In this document: piece after piece, positions 1-8,477 of the stretch
How positions within the stretch are numbered: the first letter of the stretch is position 1
How the letters are laid out: each line of letters begins with the position of its first letter
Virus record (IMG/VR): IMGVR_UViG_3300020401_000039
Location: 1 to 36,446 of that record
DNA: 36,446 nt
Strand: one strand, 5' to 3'
Origin: a virus
Program-made: the position numbers and the translations under genes
The notes under the pieces: model-generated
What the model was told of the DNA's origin: nothing
What the model saw: only the letters and a program-made list of their open reading frames with translations
The model's database searches: none

Positions 1-2160
1 TCAACAATTGATGGATATGTTAGTTTTGCTGCTAGTAAAACAGGAGCAACCAACTTCAACCCATACAACACTGATATCAATACAGTTCGTGGACAAGAAA
101 CTGGTTATGCTACTTGGAATCCTCTTGATACAAATTCAAGTTTGACAATATCAAATGGAAATCTAACTGTAGAGGCTCCTACAAGTGGAGGATCTATGAA
201 TGTGAGATCCAATATTTTTGTTGACAGTGGGAGGTGGTATTGGGAATATCACATGGATAATGAATATGGAATTTATGGGGGTATTGCAAATAATTTAGTT
301 GATCTAGGTAGTGCAGCACTCAACCAAGCAGGTGGTGTTTGTATGGGAGGTGGCAACTTATTCAAAGGTACAACACAAACTTCAACTGCTCCCACGCAAG
401 CCGTAGACGGAGATACCATGGGATTTGCTTGGGATGCTGACAATAATAGTATTGAGTTTTTCTTGAATAATATAAGTCAAGGAACAGTGACTGATATAGA
501 TGATGGTTATTATGCTCCAGCAGTCACATGCACTGCATATAATTCACCTGGAGGAAAGATAACTGCAAACTTTGGACAAAAACCCTTCAAGTTTCCACCA
601 CCTGATGGTTTCCAACCTCTGAACTTTGCTAATACACGTCCAGTCAAAGTGTTTGCACGTTCTGATCAGTTTGTAAGTGTTGATTTATGGACAGGTAATG
701 ATAGTACAAGAACAATAGAAACGAGAAATGCTCCAGATTTTGTTTGGATTAAACAGAGGAATAATAATGGTGCTCACATGCTGTTTGACAGTGTTAGAGG
801 TGCCACTAAACGTCTTGTCGCCAACCAAAACCTTACCGAAGGAACTGTACAAGGTGTGACATCTTTCCTATCAAATGGATATCAGTTAGGAGACGATGCT
901 GATTGTAACTGGATTAATAAAACTCATGTTGGTTGGTCTTGGAAGGCTGGTGGAAGCAAAAACACCTTTAATGTTGATGATGTAGGTTATGCAAATGCCT
1001 CTGATGTTGGTATGAATGTTGGTGCTCTGAATAATGAAAGTTACACCCAAGATGCTGTTTATAGTAATAATGTAAGTGCCAGTTCAGGTGGTTTTGGTGG
1101 TGGTGAGGAAGTAACAAAGGGTTTTGATGGAATTTTAACCTCAAAATGCAAGACAAATACTAATGGTGCATCTATTACCATCACATTTTCTCCTGCTATA
1201 AGTGTTTCATCTCTTCTTAGAGTAAGAACAAATTACTCAAATGGTTCTGGTTCTGGCATATCAGTGAATGGAACAGGTTATGGTGTCGCACCATCAGAAT
1301 CTGATGGCGAATTCGTAACTATCACTGGGTTTACAGGATCACTGACATCCATTGTATTAACCGCAGGTAGTAGTTATAATGCAGCTTTTTCTGCTATTGA
1401 AGTTGATGGTAAAATCCTTGTGGATGATGGAGTAACCCCACCTAATATTCCATCAATTGCCCTCACTGGAGCCTCTGTTGGAACACAACAAGGGTTTAGT
1501 ATATTAGCATACACTGGAACAGGTTCTGCTGGCACCTTGTCTCACGGTCTCTCACAAGCGCCTGATCTAATTATTATGAAAGGTAGAAACTTTGCTGACA
1601 ACTGGCGTGTTTATCACAGTCATTTAGATGATACTGAACCAGAGGATTATTATCTGATGCTGGAATCAACCAACGCAAAATCTTCTGATCAAGGTGCGTC
1701 GTTTATGAACAATACTGCACCTACAAACAGTGTATTTTCTTTAGGAACAGATAGTGCTATTAACGGCAGCGCAAGAACTATGATAGCATATTGTTGGCAC
1801 GATGTCCCTGGACTACAGAAATTTGGCAGTTATGTTGGTAATGGTAGCAATGATGGGGTATACATAGATCTAGGTTTTGCACCAAAGATTTTGCTCACAA
1901 AGTCTTCTTCACACGGATCAGACTGGCAATTGTGGGATACATCAAGACAATCTTTTAATGTAAATGCCAACGTATTAACTCCTAACTCTAATGCAGCAGA
2001 AACTGGTACAGGTGGTTATGCAGTGGATATGTTGTCTAATGGAGTTAAATTTAGGATGTACGGAAGTTCATCAAATCAAGGTGGATATACTTATATCTAT
2101 GCAGCATGGGCAGAAGCACCAACAGTCAACTTGTTTGGTGGAAGTGCTAATGCAAGGTAA
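1..2160 (+). CDS. Partial SPRY-domain phage fibre/adhesin protein (5' end outside window)
   Basis: The frame is open from base 1, so the true start lies upstream. At least 719 residues are visible. The N-terminal part reads as a SPRY/B30.2-like beta-sandwich (a 'RWYWEYHMDN' strand followed by 'YGIYGGIAN' and 'GDTMGFAWDADN'). A 'FVWIKQRN..H.LFDSVRG' segment and a C-terminal repeat follow ('ILAYTGTGSAGTLSHGL..PDLIIMKGR', 'KFGSYVGNGS', 'GFAPKILLTK'). This repeat recurs in the large fibre paralogues at 2890, 6475, 8478 and 21478. SPRY domains on phage fibres are taken to be ligand-binding; the target is unknown. It ends just upstream of a late promoter. Confidence 0.75.
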   Translation, partial: STIDGYVSFAASKTGATNFNPYNTDINTVRGQETGYATWNPLDTNSSLTISNGNLTVEAPTSGGSMNVRSNIFVDSGRWYWEYHMDNEYGIYGGIANNLVDLGSAALNQAGGVCMGGGNLFKGTTQTSTAPTQAVDGDTMGFAWDADNNSIEFFLNNISQGTVTDIDDGYYAPAVTCTAYNSPGGKITANFGQKPFKFPPPDGFQPLNFANTRPVKVFARSDQFVSVDLWTGNDSTRTIETRNAPDFVWIKQRNNNGAHMLFDSVRGATKRLVANQNLTEGTVQGVTSFLSNGYQLGDDADCNWINKTHVGWSWKAGGSKNTFNVDDVGYANASDVGMNVGALNNESYTQDAVYSNNVSASSGGFGGGEEVTKGFDGILTSKCKTNTNGASITITFSPAISVSSLLRVRTNYSNGSGSGISVNGTGYGVAPSESDGEFVTITGFTGSLTSIVLTAGSSYNAAFSAIEVDGKILVDDGVTPPNIPSIALTGASVGTQQGFSILAYTGTGSAGTLSHGLSQAPDLIIMKGRNFADNWRVYHSHLDDTEPEDYYLMLESTNAKSSDQGASFMNNTAPTNSVFSLGTDSAINGSARTMIAYCWHDVPGLQKFGSYVGNGSNDGVYIDLGFAPKILLTKSSSHGSDWQLWDTSRQSFNVNANVLTPNSNAAETGTGGYAVDMLSNGVKFRMYGSSSNQGGYTYIYAAWAEAPTVNLFGGSANAR

Positions 2161-2176
2161 TTAGCACCATTGTAGA

Positions 2177-2187
2177 CTAAATAAATA
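2177..2187 (+). promoter_or_regulatory. gp55-type late promoter
   Basis: Overlapping CTAAATA and ATAAATA boxes match the T4 late -10 element TATAAATA. The box lies between two genes, 29 nt before the start at 2217. A purine-rich CTAGGGGGAGAG could be the ribosome-binding site. It probably drives 2217-5331. Confidence 0.7.
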
Positions 2188-2216
2188 AAGAATAACTAGG
2201 GGGAGAGTGAACCCAA

Positions 2217-2888
2217 ATGTCAAGAGTTAGAGCCGATAGATTAACGGATAGGGCAGGCACTGGTGCTCCAACTTTCCCTAATGGTGCTGTGGTAACAGGT
2301 ATTATTACTGCAACTACTTTTGATGGTAATGCAACTACTGCCACCACTGCAACCACTGCCACTACTGCCACTACTGCAACTAATGCAACTAATGCAAGTG
2401 GACTGACTGGGACACCAAACATTGTAGTTGGTTCTGTTCAAGGAACCACTGGTACTTTTAGTGGTAATGTTTCAGTTGGTGGAACACTTACATATGATGA
2501 TGTAACCAATGTAGATTCAGTTGGTGTTGTAACTGCTAGAACTGGTATTGTAGTATCAGCTGGTGGTTTAGACCTCACTGGACCATACAAAGAAAACATC
2601 ACTGCAATGGGTGCATTGGATGTTGACTGCTCAACAGGTAATTACTTTACTAAGACCATCAATGGTAACAGTACATTCACATTTTCTAATGTTCCTTCAG
2701 GGTGTGCTTATTCATTCACACTAGAACTGACACATACAAGTGGAACTGTTAGTTGGCCAGCATCAGTTAAGTTCCCCTCTGATACTGCTCCCACTCTCAC
2801 AACAGGAAAGACACATCTGTTTATGTTTGTCACTGATGATGGTGGAACTAGATTCAGAGCTTCATCACTAGTAGATTACGTAGATTGA
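2217..2888 (+). CDS. Short fibre protein with DVTN module
   Basis: 223 residues. The N-terminus 'MSRVRADRLTDRAGTGAPTF' resembles those of the products at 5787 and 12790. Next come 'GAVVTGIITATTFDG', a Thr/Ala-rich tandem repeat (about residues 39-60), the shared block 'GGTLTYDDVTNVDSVG', and a C-terminal beta domain ('YKENITAMGALDVDCSTGNY'). The last is a fibre motif seen widely in marine phages. No enzyme motif is visible. The gene follows a late promoter and is one base from the large fibre gene at 2890, so the two probably form a fibre/partner pair. The structural call is by composition and context. Confidence 0.7.
   Translation: MSRVRADRLTDRAGTGAPTFPNGAVVTGIITATTFDGNATTATTATTATTATTATNATNASGLTGTPNIVVGSVQGTTGTFSGNVSVGGTLTYDDVTNVDSVGVVTARTGIVVSAGGLDLTGPYKENITAMGALDVDCSTGNYFTKTINGNSTFTFSNVPSGCAYSFTLELTHTSGTVSWPASVKFPSDTAPTLTTGKTHLFMFVTDDGGTRFRASSLVDYVD
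2331..2396 (+). repeat. In-frame 9-bp tandem repeat (Ala-Thr-Thr)
   Basis: About seven degenerate copies of a 9-base unit such as ACTGCCACT sit inside the gene at 2217. They encode repeated Ala-Thr-Thr, ending in Ala-Thr-Asn. The unit is a multiple of three, so copy-number change would keep the frame and alter fibre length. Confidence 0.75.
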
Positions 2889-2889
2889 T

Positions 2890-4866
2890 ATGAGTAACTT
2901 AACACGAGCAATGATGATGGGTGCTGCTGGTGCAGCATCTGCTGATCCCTTATATGTTGAAGATGTATTCAGCACTTATTTGTTTAGGGGTACAAAGCCA
3001 ACCCCACAGAACATTTCTAATGGAATTGATCTCTCATCCAAGGGTGGCATGGTTTGGATCAAAAATAGAAATGCTAATTCTCCAACTGAAGCTTGGGTTG
3101 TCAATGATTCAGAGCGTAATATTGCATATTCTCTTTCAACCAGCAGCTCCCTAGGTGAACAGAATTGGCCTGATGCGATAACTTCATTTAATTCAGATGG
3201 ATTTACAGTTGGAAACGACAATGATAGTAATAAAGCAGGATTTAATATTGCATCTTGGACTTTCCGCAAATGTCGTGGGTTCTTTGATGTAGTTACATAT
3301 ACTGGAAATGGTGTAGCAGGTAGACAAATTGCTCATTCCCTAGGTAGTACACCAGGAATGGTAATTGTGAAAAGAACCAATGGTTCAGATAACTGGACTG
3401 TTCAACATCGTAGCCTGGGTGGAACAAAAAGTTTATATCTTAACTTAAACAACAGCCAAGATACAAGTTCTGCTGAGTGGGCGAACACATCAGCTACATC
3501 CACTGTCTTTACAGTTGGCACATCAGGAAAAACTAATGCAAATGGTGATTCTTATGTCGCCTACATTTTCGCCCACGATGATCAATCATTTGGAACAGAT
3601 TCAAATGAAAGTATAATTAAATGCGGAAGTTATACTGGTGATGGGACAACCTCAGGCAATGTAATAAATGTAGGATTTGAACCACAATGGTTACTACTTA
3701 AAAATGCAGACCAGGCTTCGCAATGGGTTCTATTTGATTATCGAAGAGGTACTCATACTGCATCTCTTCAGGGAGATAATTATTTTCAGGTTAATGCTGA
3801 TGATATAGAGAGTTCATATGACGGAGTTGATTTTAGATCTAATGGGTTTGAACTCAAAAATAATGGTAGTTGGCAAAATACCTTTGGTAATACATTCCTC
3901 TATGTAGCAATTCGTCGTCCCTTTAAACCTCCAACTGCTGGATCAGATGTATATGGAGCCATTGCTTACAGTGGAGATAACAGCAGTGATACATTTAAAG
4001 CTACACCATTTGCAGTGGATATGTTGCTAACACAAAGAACCAGTGGTGGTGTTCCTTATATGTATGATAATGTAAGAGGTGGAACAAGATACATAGCCAC
4101 TAATGGCAGTTCTGCTGAGAGTGGTCAATCTAATGCAATTTATGGATTTTGGAATAATAGCTTACATGTAGGTGATGGTCCTACCATCAATCAGAGTGGT
4201 AGTAATTATCTTTTGAGTCTATTCAAACGTACGCCAGGTGTCTTTGATATAGTTGCTTATCAAGGTGACGCGTCCTCTTCTAATGTAGCTATTAATCATA
4301 ATCTTGGTGTTAAACCTGATATGATGATAGTTAAAGATAGAGAGAGATCAGGTACAAACTGGATTACTTATCATTCTAACCTTACTGCTACTCATTTTAT
4401 AAGATGGAATACTAGTCAGGATCCATCAACTAGTGGAAGTTTGGCCTGGAATGATACTGAACCAACTTCCACACAATTTACTGTTGGAAGCAATGGTTGG
4501 GATACTAACTATGCTGGTAGTGAATATTTTGCTTACCTCTTTGCAACTTTACCAGGAATATCAAAGGTAGGTTCATACACTGGGAATGGTTCATCCCAAA
4601 CCATTGATTGTGGATTTACTACTGGTGCTAGATTGGTAATAATTAAACGTGCTCAAAATGGTGCATCAGGTGATTGGTATATGTGGAATTATTTGAGAGG
4701 TATCAATGCTGGTAATGATCCATACATGAAAATTAACACTTCTGATTCAGAAGTTACCAACACAGACTATATTGACCCTGATCCTTCTGGATTTGCTATA
4801 ACCTCATCAGCTCCTGCTGAAATAAATAGTAGTTCTGAAAATTACATATTCTTTGCTATTTCATGA
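2890..4866 (+). CDS. Large repeat-containing fibre/adhesin protein (paralogue 1)
   Basis: 658 residues. A short Gly/Ala-rich N-terminus precedes 'ADPLYVEDVFSTYLFRG', then about four copies of a ~100-residue module. Module landmarks are 'FDVVTYTGNGVAGRQIAHSLG..PGMVIVKR', 'IKCGSYTGDG..NVGFEPQWLLLK', 'FDIVAYQGD..NHNLGVKPDMMIVK' and 'KVGSYTGNGSSQTIDCGF'. I associate the module with an uncharacterised cyanophage fibre domain (possibly DUF7483). Paralogues are at 6475, 8478 and 21478. The start sits one base after the preceding stop, so it is cotranscribed with 2217. It is a probable receptor-binding or virion surface protein; specificity cannot be read from the sequence. Confidence 0.75.
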   Translation: MSNLTRAMMMGAAGAASADPLYVEDVFSTYLFRGTKPTPQNISNGIDLSSKGGMVWIKNRNANSPTEAWVVNDSERNIAYSLSTSSSLGEQNWPDAITSFNSDGFTVGNDNDSNKAGFNIASWTFRKCRGFFDVVTYTGNGVAGRQIAHSLGSTPGMVIVKRTNGSDNWTVQHRSLGGTKSLYLNLNNSQDTSSAEWANTSATSTVFTVGTSGKTNANGDSYVAYIFAHDDQSFGTDSNESIIKCGSYTGDGTTSGNVINVGFEPQWLLLKNADQASQWVLFDYRRGTHTASLQGDNYFQVNADDIESSYDGVDFRSNGFELKNNGSWQNTFGNTFLYVAIRRPFKPPTAGSDVYGAIAYSGDNSSDTFKATPFAVDMLLTQRTSGGVPYMYDNVRGGTRYIATNGSSAESGQSNAIYGFWNNSLHVGDGPTINQSGSNYLLSLFKRTPGVFDIVAYQGDASSSNVAINHNLGVKPDMMIVKDRERSGTNWITYHSNLTATHFIRWNTSQDPSTSGSLAWNDTEPTSTQFTVGSNGWDTNYAGSEYFAYLFATLPGISKVGSYTGNGSSQTIDCGFTTGARLVIIKRAQNGASGDWYMWNYLRGINAGNDPYMKINTSDSEVTNTDYIDPDPSGFAITSSAPAEINSSSENYIFFAIS

Positions 4867-4869
4867 TAT

Positions 4870-5331
4870 ATGGAACTAAGGGTTAGAGAGACTGGTGAAG
4901 TTATTAGTGAAAGAGATTTACATTATAAGTATCCAAATATCTCTTTCCCTAAACCACTGTCACTATATGTCTTGGACACATATGGACTAGATGCTATTCT
5001 TGAAGGACCAAAACCACAAACTACTCCACCATATGAAACTGTTATAAGACAGGGTATTGAGGAGATTGATGGTAAGTGGTTTAAGAAGTATGCAATTGGT
5101 CCTATCTTTAATAATGAAGAGGATAAGAAATCATATAAATTAAAGATTGACACCAAAGCATCAGAGGATATTAGAAAAACTAGAAACAATTTGATATCAG
5201 AATCTGATTGGATGGGTTGTTCTGATGTTATTATGAGTGATGAGTGGAAAGAATATCGTCAAGCATTAAGAGATATTCCAGAACAAGAGGGTTTTCCACA
5301 TTCAGTAGACTGGCCTACTCAACCATCATAA
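4870..5331 (+). CDS. Phage tail assembly chaperone-like protein
   Basis: 153 residues. The C-terminus carries the signature of phage tail assembly chaperones (Phage_tail_APC type): 'RNNLISESDW' at about residues 107-116, 'EWKEYRQALRDIP' at 126-138 and 'GFPHSVDWP' at 142-150. The N-terminal half ('FPKPLSLYVLDTYGLDAI') is a variable substrate-facing region in this family. The gene starts 3 nt after the fibre gene at 2890, which suggests it helps fold or assemble that or neighbouring fibres. A late promoter overlaps its stop codon. Confidence 0.7.
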   Translation: MELRVRETGEVISERDLHYKYPNISFPKPLSLYVLDTYGLDAILEGPKPQTTPPYETVIRQGIEEIDGKWFKKYAIGPIFNNEEDKKSYKLKIDTKASEDIRKTRNNLISESDWMGCSDVIMSDEWKEYRQALRDIPEQEGFPHSVDWPTQPS

Positions 5332-5334
5332 ATA
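5328..5334 (+). promoter_or_regulatory. gp55-type late promoter
   Basis: ATAAATA overlaps the stop codon of the chaperone gene and lies 21 nt before the start at 5356. An A-rich stretch follows, with no clear Shine-Dalgarno. Confidence 0.65.
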
Positions 5335-5355
5335 AGAAAAAAAGCATAATGTGCA

Positions 5356-5754
5356 ATGACTAGGGCACGAGACTTATCAAGATTATCCAACCCAGGTGCT
5401 CTGAGTGTTGGAGGCAACAATAATATTGGTGTCAATTCAACAGCACCTGTTAGTAGACTGAATGTTGTGGGTGTAGTTAGTGCTACATCTTATTATGGAG
5501 ATGGTAGCAATCTGTCTGGTATTAGTGCCTCTGGATTGGGAACTGCTCTTGGTGAAACTACACCACTGGATGTCTTTTTTAAGACACCAGAAAAGATTAA
5601 CATTGGGTCTGCAACTTCAATTACAATTGAGTCAGATGCAACTTCAGGAAATATTGCCTTTGTAAGAGAGAATATCATTCGTGTTTCTAATGGTAGCACT
5701 ATGAGAGTTGGCACTGGAACAACACTCAGAATGAATATACTGAATCTATTTTAA
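5356..5754 (+). CDS. Small fibre-associated structural protein
   Basis: 132 residues beginning 'MTRARDLSRLSNPGALSVG'. It then has 'IGVNSTAPVSRLNVVGVVSATSY' and 'GDGSNLSGISASGLGTALG', typical of phage fibre beta-prism repeats, and the product at 18279 has a very similar N-terminal region ('RVGINTGVPSTTLEVIGV', 'GDGSNLSNLPASG'). The C-terminus is 'STMRVGTGTTLRMNILNLF'. It appears to form its own unit between two late promoters. It could be a shortened relative of the 18279 fibre. No enzymatic motif is visible. Confidence 0.65.
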   Translation: MTRARDLSRLSNPGALSVGGNNNIGVNSTAPVSRLNVVGVVSATSYYGDGSNLSGISASGLGTALGETTPLDVFFKTPEKINIGSATSITIESDATSGNIAFVRENIIRVSNGSTMRVGTGTTLRMNILNLF

Positions 5755-5760
5755 TAAATA
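5754..5760 (+). promoter_or_regulatory. gp55-type late promoter
   Basis: ATAAATA overlaps the stop codon of the gene at 5356, 26 nt before the start at 5787. AAAGGATC follows as a weak ribosome-binding site. Confidence 0.65.
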
Positions 5761-5786
5761 ACATAAGCAAAAGGATCTGGAACAAA

Positions 5787-6464
5787 ATGTCTGAAATCAG
5801 GGCAAATAAACTTGTTAACGAAGCAGGAACTGGTTCAGTTGAACTGACTCAAGGTGCTACTCTTCCCACTGGAAAAACATTGAGTGGTGCTGGGACTATT
5901 GCAGTTAATAGTTCAGGAACTGCTGCTGGTCTCAGTGGTTCCCCTAGCATCACAGTAACTGATATTGTTGCAACTGGTAGTGTTTCTATTGGTGGAACTC
6001 TAACCTATGAAGATGTAACCAATATTGACTCTGTTGGTATTATTACAGCAAGGAGTGGATTGGAAGTCCTTTCAGGTCTTTCAATTATGTCTGGTGGTTT
6101 GGTTGAAAAGTATGAAAATGCTGGCACAACTCTTGGTGCTCAACCTAACAACCCCATCACTGATGGTAATGTAATCCTGTTTACTGGTAATGAATCAGGA
6201 AGTCTTACCATTAACTTCACTGGTGTGCATTCAACTGTTGCATCAGGTCAAAATGTTTCATTCACTGTTGTTATTACACCTAACAGTTCTGGTGTTATTT
6301 CCACAGTTCAAGTTGATGGTGTAGGTCAAACAATTCAATGGTCTGGTGGTTCTGCACCATCAGCAGGAAGTTCAGGAAGAGATGTATATGTATTCACTAT
6401 CCTAAAAACAGGAACAGGAACCTCTGATTATGTAGTTCTAGGCTCAGCATCCAACTTTGCTTGA
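5787..6464 (+). CDS. Short fibre protein with DVTN module
   Basis: 225 residues. The N-terminus 'MSEIRANKLVNEAGTG' leads to a Gly/Thr-rich strand region and the shared block 'GGTLTYEDVTNIDSVGIITA'. The C-terminal domain ('LVEKYENAGTTLGAQPNN', 'NFTGVHS', 'WSGGSAPSAGSSG') is closely related to the C-terminus of the 18279 product, although their N-termini differ. That indicates module exchange. It is followed 10 bases later by the large fibre gene at 6475. Virion role inferred from paralogy and late promoter. Confidence 0.7.
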   Translation: MSEIRANKLVNEAGTGSVELTQGATLPTGKTLSGAGTIAVNSSGTAAGLSGSPSITVTDIVATGSVSIGGTLTYEDVTNIDSVGIITARSGLEVLSGLSIMSGGLVEKYENAGTTLGAQPNNPITDGNVILFTGNESGSLTINFTGVHSTVASGQNVSFTVVITPNSSGVISTVQVDGVGQTIQWSGGSAPSAGSSGRDVYVFTILKTGTGTSDYVVLGSASNFA

Positions 6465-6474
6465 TAGGTAATAA

Positions 6475-8454
6475 ATGAAAGATCATCACATTAAACAAAC
6501 CCCACTTCAAGGTCTTGAAGGGTCTGGTGGTGGTCTTGCATCTAGACTTGCAGGCGCAGCAGGAGTATCTCCAAAATACTTAGATGATATTTTTAGCACT
6601 TCTTTGTATCAAGGAAATGGTGCGGGCGAAGGAACTGTAATGAAGACTATCACTAATGGTATTGACCTTAGTGGTGAAGGTGGTTTAGTTTGGATCAAAC
6701 AACGTACTGACAGTAGAGATCATAATCTACAAGACACTGAACGTGGTATTGCTTCTATTTTAGAGACAAACAATAACAATTCAGAGATTGGGTTTACTAA
6801 TTGTGTAAGTGTATTCAATTCTGATGGTTTTAGTATGGATGGTAATGTTCAAGTTAATGCTAACGGGGAGGATCACGTCGCCTGGACCTTTCGCAAATGC
6901 CCTGGATTCTTTGATATTGTAACTTACACTGGAGATAGTGTTAACAATCGTACTATCAATCATAACCTTGGTTCAGAACCAGGGATGGTCATTATAAAAA
7001 GACGAGACTCCACATCAGATTGGCCAGTATATCATATAGCAGAAAAGAATGTACGTGAAGGTGCTTTAAATACAAGTTATGATTTTACTTGGAATGCTGG
7101 AACTTGGTTTGACCACAATGGGATGACATCAACTACCATTTCAGTTAAAAACCAAGCTGAAACAAATACAACAGGTGGCACTTATGTTGCCTATATTTTT
7201 GCCCACGATGATCAATCATTTGGGCAATACTCAAATCAAAGTGCTATTAAGTGCGGAAGTTATACTGGCACTGGTAATACTAATGGAGCAACAATTGATT
7301 TAGGATTTGAACCTCAGTTTCTGCTTTTGAAATCCTCTTCTTCTACTACTAACTGGGTGATATTTGATAATATGCGTGGTTTGTCTGCAAAGGGAGTAGA
7401 TGCAGTTTTATATGCAAACTTAGATGGTACTGAGGATGATACTAATCAAAATTTGGTCAAATTAACTAGTAGAGGTTTTCAAATTACTTCTAACTCTGTT
7501 ATTAATAATGTAAGTGAAGACTATGTTTATATGGCAATTCGTCGTCCCAATAAACCTCCAACTGCTGGTTCACAAGTATTTGATGTGAAGGATGTCTTAA
7601 TGAGTGGCACCAATTTAATAGTAAGTACTACATTGCAAACAGTTGATGCTACCTGGAATAAGATTAGAAATGCTAATGGAGATTGGATGAATAGTGACAG
7701 ATTACATAATGGATATTGGACCAGATTTAATCAACTAAATGCAAAACAGTATGATCCTAGTAGTGTTAAATATGATTATTCATATCAAGTTGAACCCTAT
7801 TATTGGTCAGGAAATCAATATCATTCACCATATATGTTTAAAAGGAGACCAGGTTTCTTTGATGTAGTGTCTTATATTGGTGATGGAACCACATCAAGAC
7901 TTGTCCCACATAATTTGGAGGCACCTCCTGAATTTATAATTATTAAGAGAACATCAACCACTGGGGATTGGTGGGTTTATCCAAATAAACCTGGATATAT
8001 GATGTATATGAATAGGGACAACGCTGAAACTACCTATACAGCTTTTGGTACTCATTCTTCTACTGCTTTCCAAACAGAAACAGTTGCAAATAATGACACT
8101 AATCAAAATAATGAAGAGTATGTAGCTTATCTATTTGCATCTCTACCTGGTGTAAGTAAGGTGGGCACATATACAGGTCAATCCAATGATTTTGATGTTG
8201 ATTGTGGATTTACAACAGGAGCTAGATTCATAATGGTTAAACGCACTGACACTGCTGCTGATTGGTATGTAATGGATACAGTTAATGGGTTGGGTGCTGG
8301 CACTGACCTGTTTGTAGCCCCTAACTCTGCTGCTCAAGAATCCAGTCAAGATCTTATTGATTCCATAATCCCCTCTGGATTTAAAGTTAATACTTCAGGA
8401 GGTATGCCTCTTGGTGTCAATGGAGCAACTTACTTCTTCCTTGCTATATCCTGA
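6475..8454 (+). CDS. Large repeat-containing fibre/adhesin protein (paralogue 2)
   Basis: 659 residues. The N-terminus contains 'TPLQGLEGSGGGLASRLAG', nearly identical to paralogues at 8478 and 21478 and probably an anchor or trimerisation segment. The shared modules follow: 'FDIVTYTGDSVNNRTINHNLG', 'IKCGSYTGTGNTNGATIDLG', 'FDVVSYIGDG' and 'KVGTYTGQSNDFDVDCGF'. The segment around residues 375-455 (Trp/Tyr-rich) is divergent from the paralogues and may be the specificity region. No separate late promoter is visible, so it is probably cotranscribed with 5787. Confidence 0.75.
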   Translation: MKDHHIKQTPLQGLEGSGGGLASRLAGAAGVSPKYLDDIFSTSLYQGNGAGEGTVMKTITNGIDLSGEGGLVWIKQRTDSRDHNLQDTERGIASILETNNNNSEIGFTNCVSVFNSDGFSMDGNVQVNANGEDHVAWTFRKCPGFFDIVTYTGDSVNNRTINHNLGSEPGMVIIKRRDSTSDWPVYHIAEKNVREGALNTSYDFTWNAGTWFDHNGMTSTTISVKNQAETNTTGGTYVAYIFAHDDQSFGQYSNQSAIKCGSYTGTGNTNGATIDLGFEPQFLLLKSSSSTTNWVIFDNMRGLSAKGVDAVLYANLDGTEDDTNQNLVKLTSRGFQITSNSVINNVSEDYVYMAIRRPNKPPTAGSQVFDVKDVLMSGTNLIVSTTLQTVDATWNKIRNANGDWMNSDRLHNGYWTRFNQLNAKQYDPSSVKYDYSYQVEPYYWSGNQYHSPYMFKRRPGFFDVVSYIGDGTTSRLVPHNLEAPPEFIIIKRTSTTGDWWVYPNKPGYMMYMNRDNAETTYTAFGTHSSTAFQTETVANNDTNQNNEEYVAYLFASLPGVSKVGTYTGQSNDFDVDCGFTTGARFIMVKRTDTAADWYVMDTVNGLGAGTDLFVAPNSAAQESSQDLIDSIIPSGFKVNTSGGMPLGVNGATYFFLAIS

Positions 8455-8477
8455 TAAGAACCAATAGGAGAAATTAA

